DNA of 64,000 bases, from positions 1 through 64,000 of the forward strand of contig CAYOYK010000008.1 of NCBI GenBank assembly GCA_964408185.1, written 5' to 3'. The notes beneath the pieces are model-generated. The model saw only the letters and a list, made by a program, of their open reading frames with translations. It did not search any database and was not told the origin of the DNA. Positions 60,648 to 64,000 of the stretch are shown one piece after another (position 1 is the first letter of the stretch; every line of letters begins with the position of its first letter). The translations under genes were made by a program, and so were the position numbers. Source of the stretch: CAYOYK01 sp964408185. Its GTDB lineage: Bacteria; Bacillota; Clostridia; Christensenellales; Aristaeellaceae.

Positions 60648-63077
60648 ATGTTTTCAGGCTCAATCAAGCTGGCATGCGCGGCGCTGCTGATGGTAGCGGC
60701 GGTCGCGCTGGTCTATCTGGCGGAGAAGCGGACGGCGCTGGGCCGAATCAGACCGTGGGCGAGGCAGCTCGTGATCGGCGTGATTTTTGGCGGGCTGGCG
60801 GTTATGGGTACGGAGTTTGGCGTACAGGCGAACGGCGCGACACTCAACGTGCGGGACGCCGCCCCGCTGTGCGCCGGGCTGATCTTCGGCGCGCCTGCGG
60901 GGATCATCGCCGGGCTGATCGGCGGCGTGGAGCGGTGGTTTGCCGTATATTGGGGCGCGGGCGCGTACACGCGGCTCGCCTGCTCGCTGTCCACCGTTAT
61001 GGCCGGGCTGCTGGCGGCCGCGCTTCGCAGGCATATGTTCGACAACAAAAAGCCATCCTGGTTCTATGGGCTGGCGGTCGGACTGGTGATGGAAGTGCTG
61101 CACATGCTCATGATCTTCCTCACCCACATGAACGACGTGTCCACGGCCTTTACGTTTGTGGAGCTGTGCGCGCTGCCGATGATCGCCTTCAACGGCCTTG
61201 CCGTGATGCTGGCCGTGCTGACCGTTACGCTCATGGCCCGCGAGAGGCTCGCCCTGCGCAAAGACCAGCGCAAGCTGGCGGCGATCTTTCAGCGCTGGCT
61301 GCTGGTATGCGTGACGGCAGCGTTTCTGTGCACGTGCGTGTTCGTGCTGGTGCTGCAAACCTGCATTGCGCGCGGCAACGCGACCTCGCTGATGCGCATC
61401 AACATCGACGACGTGTACGGCGATATCCGCGACGCGTCCGATGTCAACCTGCTGGGGATCACCCGCCTCGCGGCCGGACGGCTGAACGCCGCCGCCTACG
61501 GGTCCGATCGGGACGCGCTGCTTGCGCAGATGGCGGAGGAGTACGAGGTCAGCGAGATCGACGTGATCGACGACAGCGGCGTGATCGTCGCCAGCACGGA
61601 GGCGAGCTATGTCGGCTTTGATATGGCCGGCGGGGAGCAATCCGCCGCGTTTCTGGCGCTGCTTGGCGATGCGAAGGAGCTCGTGCAGGCGTATCAGCCC
61701 ATGGCCTTTAACGAAGCGGTATACCGCAAGTACGCCGGGGTCGCGCTGCTGGGCGGCGGGTTTGTGCAGGTGGGCTATGACGCGGAGCGCTTCCAGCGGG
61801 ATCTGGATACCGTGGTCGTCGGCGCGGCGCATAACCGCCACATCGGCGAGAACGGCTACCTGATGATTCTGGATGAGAACGGCCGTATCCGCAGCGACGG
61901 ACGCGAGCGCACCGGCACGACGCTGTCGGATGCGGGCGCGCGGCTGCCGGCGCAGACCGACGGCCTGTTTGAGCTGAACCTGTACGGGGAGTCCTCCCTG
62001 TGCCTGTACGCCGAGGCGGAGGGCTACGGCATACTGGCCGTCATGCCGCGCGACGAGGTGATGCGCCCGCGCGACATATCCGCCTATATGACGGCGTTTA
62101 TGGAGATCATCCTCTTTGCGGCGCTGTTTACGATGATCTACTTCCTGCTCAAGCGGCAGGTGGTGCGCAGCATCAACAGCGTCAACCAATCGCTGGGCCG
62201 CATTACGGGCGGCGACCTGAGCGAGGAGGTGCGGGTGCGCTCCAGCGAGGAGTTTGCCTCGCTGTCCGAGGATATCAACATGACGGTGGACACCCTCAAG
62301 GGCTACATTGCCGAGGCTGCCGCGCGGCTGGACCGGGAGCTGGAGCTGGCGCGCAGCATCCAGCATTCCGCGCTGCCGTCCGTATTCCCGCCCTACCCCA
62401 ACCGCGGGGAGTTTGACCTGTATGCGCTGATGAACACAGCCAAGGAGGTCGGCGGGGACTTCTACGATTTTTACTTTCTGGATGAGGACCATTTGGCGTT
62501 CCTGATCGCAGACGTGTCGGGCAAGGGCGTTCCCGCCGCGCTGTTTATGATGACGGCCAAAACGACGCTCAAGGGTCAGGTGGAATCCCGCGCCGATTTG
62601 GCGGATGCTGTCGCGCACGCGAACGCGCGGCTTTGCGAGGGCAACGACGCGGGCATGTTTGTCACCGCGTGGCAGGGTGTGCTGGATGTGCGCGCGGGGC
62701 TTGTGACCTATGTGAACGCCGGGCACAACCCGCCGCTGGTGCGCCATGCGGACGGCGCGTTTGAGTACCTGCGCGGGCGGGGCGGCTTTGTGCTGGCGGG
62801 CGTGGAGGGCGTGCGCTATCGGACGCAGACGCTGCAGCTGCTGCCCGGAGACGCGCTCTTCCTGTACACCGACGGCGTGACGGAGGCGACCGACGCGGCC
62901 GAGCAGCTCTACGGCGAGGATCGGCTGCTTGCGGCCCTGAACGCCAGCGCGGATGCGGACGCGCAGACCATGACGGCCCGCGTTCAAGCGGACGTGGAGC
63001 GCTTTGTGGGCGAAGCGCCCCAGTTTGACGATATCACCATGCTGGCGCTGCGCTATTTGGGAGGCGAGAAGCAATGA
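60648..63077 (+). CDS. 5TM-sensor SpoIIE/RsbU-type PP2C phosphatase
   Basis: 809 residues. An N-terminal five-helix 5TM-5TMR (LytS-like) region (about 1-200) has GLIFGAPAGIIAGLIGGVER. A further helix (about 216-240) leads to an extracytoplasmic sensor loop (about 240-470). After the last helix (about 478-500) comes a HAMP-like linker (SINQSLG region, about 510-560), then the PP2C phosphatase (about 565-809) with KEVGGDFYDFYFLD, LIADVSGKGVPAALFM, YVNAGHNPPL and QFDDITMLALRY (metal Asp). It should dephosphorylate a STAS antagonist. ATG 60648 chosen over 60618 because GAGGAGAGG lies between them. Confidence 0.9.
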   Translation: MFSGSIKLACAALLMVAAVALVYLAEKRTALGRIRPWARQLVIGVIFGGLAVMGTEFGVQANGATLNVRDAAPLCAGLIFGAPAGIIAGLIGGVERWFAVYWGAGAYTRLACSLSTVMAGLLAAALRRHMFDNKKPSWFYGLAVGLVMEVLHMLMIFLTHMNDVSTAFTFVELCALPMIAFNGLAVMLAVLTVTLMARERLALRKDQRKLAAIFQRWLLVCVTAAFLCTCVFVLVLQTCIARGNATSLMRINIDDVYGDIRDASDVNLLGITRLAAGRLNAAAYGSDRDALLAQMAEEYEVSEIDVIDDSGVIVASTEASYVGFDMAGGEQSAAFLALLGDAKELVQAYQPMAFNEAVYRKYAGVALLGGGFVQVGYDAERFQRDLDTVVVGAAHNRHIGENGYLMILDENGRIRSDGRERTGTTLSDAGARLPAQTDGLFELNLYGESSLCLYAEAEGYGILAVMPRDEVMRPRDISAYMTAFMEIILFAALFTMIYFLLKRQVVRSINSVNQSLGRITGGDLSEEVRVRSSEEFASLSEDINMTVDTLKGYIAEAAARLDRELELARSIQHSALPSVFPPYPNRGEFDLYALMNTAKEVGGDFYDFYFLDEDHLAFLIADVSGKGVPAALFMMTAKTTLKGQVESRADLADAVAHANARLCEGNDAGMFVTAWQGVLDVRAGLVTYVNAGHNPPLVRHADGAFEYLRGRGGFVLAGVEGVRYRTQTLQLLPGDALFLYTDGVTEATDAAEQLYGEDRLLAALNASADADAQTMTARVQADVERFVGEAPQFDDITMLALRYLGGEKQ

Positions 63078-63469
63078 AACAGCTTGACATTCGGCCCGTT
63101 GCCGAGAACACGCCGCAGGTAGCCGCTTTTGTGGAGGAGACGCTTGAGGCGCTCGATTGTCCCATGAAGGTGATGACCAGCATGAGCATTGCGCTGGATG
63201 AGCTGTACTCCAACATTGTACGGCACAGCGGGGCCGGGCGGGCGACGGTCGCCTGCGGAGTGGAGGACGGACAGGCCGTGCTGCGCCTGATTGACGACGG
63301 CGCGCCCTACGATCCCACGCTGCGCGAGCCGCCGGACGTATCCCTCTCGGCGGAGAAGCGGGAAATCGGCGGGCTGGGGATTCACTTGGTCAGGAGGCTG
63401 ATGGACTCCGTGGAGTACCGTTACGAGGACGGCCGCAACGTGCTGACCATCCGCAAGCGCTTGCCGTAG
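63074..63469 (+). CDS. RsbW-like serine kinase (HATPase)
   Basis: 131 residues. Intact ATP-binding boxes: MSIALDELYSNIVRHSG (N box), LRLIDDGAPYDP (G1) and IGGLGIHLVRRLMD (G2). Such kinases phosphorylate STAS antagonists and hold sigma factors or other targets. Its ATG overlaps the stop of the phosphatase as ATGA, giving coupled expression of opposing activities. No sigma factor gene is seen beside it. Confidence 0.92.
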   Translation: MKQLDIRPVAENTPQVAAFVEETLEALDCPMKVMTSMSIALDELYSNIVRHSGAGRATVACGVEDGQAVLRLIDDGAPYDPTLREPPDVSLSAEKREIGGLGIHLVRRLMDSVEYRYEDGRNVLTIRKRLP

Positions 63470-63479
63470 ACCCGCGACT

Positions 63480-63519
63480 GCAAACCGCCCGGACGGGTTC
63501 TTCCGTCCGGGCGGTTTGC
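63480..63519. terminator. Long hairpin after the RsbW-like gene
   Basis: 17-bp perfect stem (63480-63496 with 63503-63519), loop of 6, with internal AAA and TTT. Between convergent genes. A 13-bp direct repeat (63532-63544, 63548-63560) follows. Confidence 0.8.
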
Positions 63520-63672
63520 TGCGGCCGCCGCGCAGTGCAGCCGCCGTGCAGTGCAGCCGCTGATTCGGTTGGCTTTATCGGCAACGCTCCTGCAAACGCC
63601 TTTCAAAAAGCGCGGCTCAGGAGCACATTGAGAAAACAGAAGGAAAGAACGGCCTGCGCCGTATTGCCGGGA

Positions 63673-64000
63673 TCACTTGCAGCTGTCCCGGCACACCACC
63701 TGCACCGGGAACAGCTGCCGCTGCGGCGCGGAATCGTCGCCCTTGATGCGCTTGTCCAGCAGGCGCACGGCGGCGGCGCTCATCGCCTGACAGCTTCCGT
63801 CCACGCTGCACAACGGAAAGACCGTCGGGGCCATGCTGTCGATGTTATCAAAGCCGATCAGGCCGATATCCTCCGGCACGCGCAGGTTGAGCGCGCGCAG
63901 CTGGGTCACCAGCCGCCGCGCGACCATATCGCAAAAAGCGACCACGCCGTTAAAGCCAAGCCGATACAGCCCCGCGATGCGCTCGGCTGTGCCGACCGCG
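63673..64000 (-). CDS. LacI-family transcription regulator, C-terminal part
   Basis: Frame open to the right edge (codons before the apparent GTG at 63943-63945 read on as coding, e.g. AERIAGLYRLGFNG), so the N-terminus with the helix-turn-helix lies outside. The visible part is the effector-binding core typical of LacI/GalR: VVAFCDMVARRLVTQL, GLIGFDNIDSM and RIKGDDSAPQRQLFPVQVV. It would repress or activate a sugar-use operon; its target is unknown. Confidence 0.85.
   Translation of the reverse strand, partial: AVGTAERIAGLYRLGFNGVVAFCDMVARRLVTQLRALNLRVPEDIGLIGFDNIDSMAPTVFPLCSVDGSCQAMSAAAVRLLDKRIKGDDSAPQRQLFPVQVVCRDSCK

Noticed and set aside
60660..63074. 804-codon minus-strand frame
   Set aside because: Antisense to the SpoIIE-type phosphatase; composition is His/Arg/Ala-rich with no family.

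Overview
The window looks like a chromosome segment of a spore-forming, GC-rich member of the Bacillota (Clostridia-like). The evidence is a canonical Spo0A, an SspF-type small acid-soluble spore protein, a CotH-family protein, SpoIIE/RsbW/STAS-type regulators, strong AGGAGG ribosome-binding sites and sigma-A-like promoters, nearly all with 17-nt spacers. It is an assembly product: a run of exactly 100 N sits at 42764-42863 inside a repeat array. I found no rRNA, tRNA, CRISPR, insertion sequence, phage gene or origin.

Layout. 1-3.0 kb: a GH94 glycoside phosphorylase cut by the left edge, then an SMP-30 lactonase-like protein. 3.3-4.4 kb: a stand-alone murG with its own promoter and terminator. 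4.6-9.1 kb (minus): phosphodiester glycosidase, divergent Lgt-like membrane protein, alkylguanine-DNA methyltransferase, metallo-beta-lactamase-fold hydrolase and PfkB kinase, several with 4-nt start/stop overlaps. 9.3-10.9 kb: a CTP synthase whose glutaminase nucleophile Cys is replaced by Gly. 10.9-15.7 kb: a CotH kinase-like / DUF4956 / VTC polyphosphate-polymerase-type cluster. 15.9-21.7 kb: a 1913-residue multi-PAS cyclic-di-GMP protein. 21.8-25.2 kb: asnA, then two secreted proteins (VanW with SH3; SH3 with DUF6273).

25.3-34.5 kb (minus): spo0A, then a run of genes: zinc-ribbon/TPR envelope protein, HD phosphohydrolase, HEAT-like protein, TPR protein, Hsp33, SAM methyltransferase, SspF-type SASP and a YesL-like membrane protein. 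34.7-36.7 kb: a small lipoprotein, an AT-richer intergenic stretch with a large inverted repeat, and a low-complexity secreted protein. 36.8-47.9 kb: one giant surface protein (at least about 3,630 residues) with InlB/MucBP-like repeats, a 243-bp repeat array broken by the assembly gap, and MBG-like repeats. 48-52.5 kb: a peptide-type solute-binding protein, two tandem GNAT acetyltransferases, a ThuA-like protein and a small secreted protein.

52.5-55.9 kb (minus): a membrane EAL-domain protein, a GH27 alpha-galactosidase and a 75-residue zinc-ribbon protein in one apparent operon. 56.2-63.5 kb: two blocks of a partner-switching regulatory system (unusual ATPase-like protein plus STAS; 5TM-sensor SpoIIE phosphatase plus RsbW-like kinase). 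Between them lie a DUF4342 protein, two URO-D-family proteins and an AAC(3)-family acetyltransferase. The right edge cuts a LacI-family regulator.

The points most worth a second look are the CTP synthase that has lost its glutaminase nucleophile, the CotH/DUF4956/VTC cluster, the giant PAS/GGDEF/EAL protein, and the giant adhesin with its mis-sized assembly gap.
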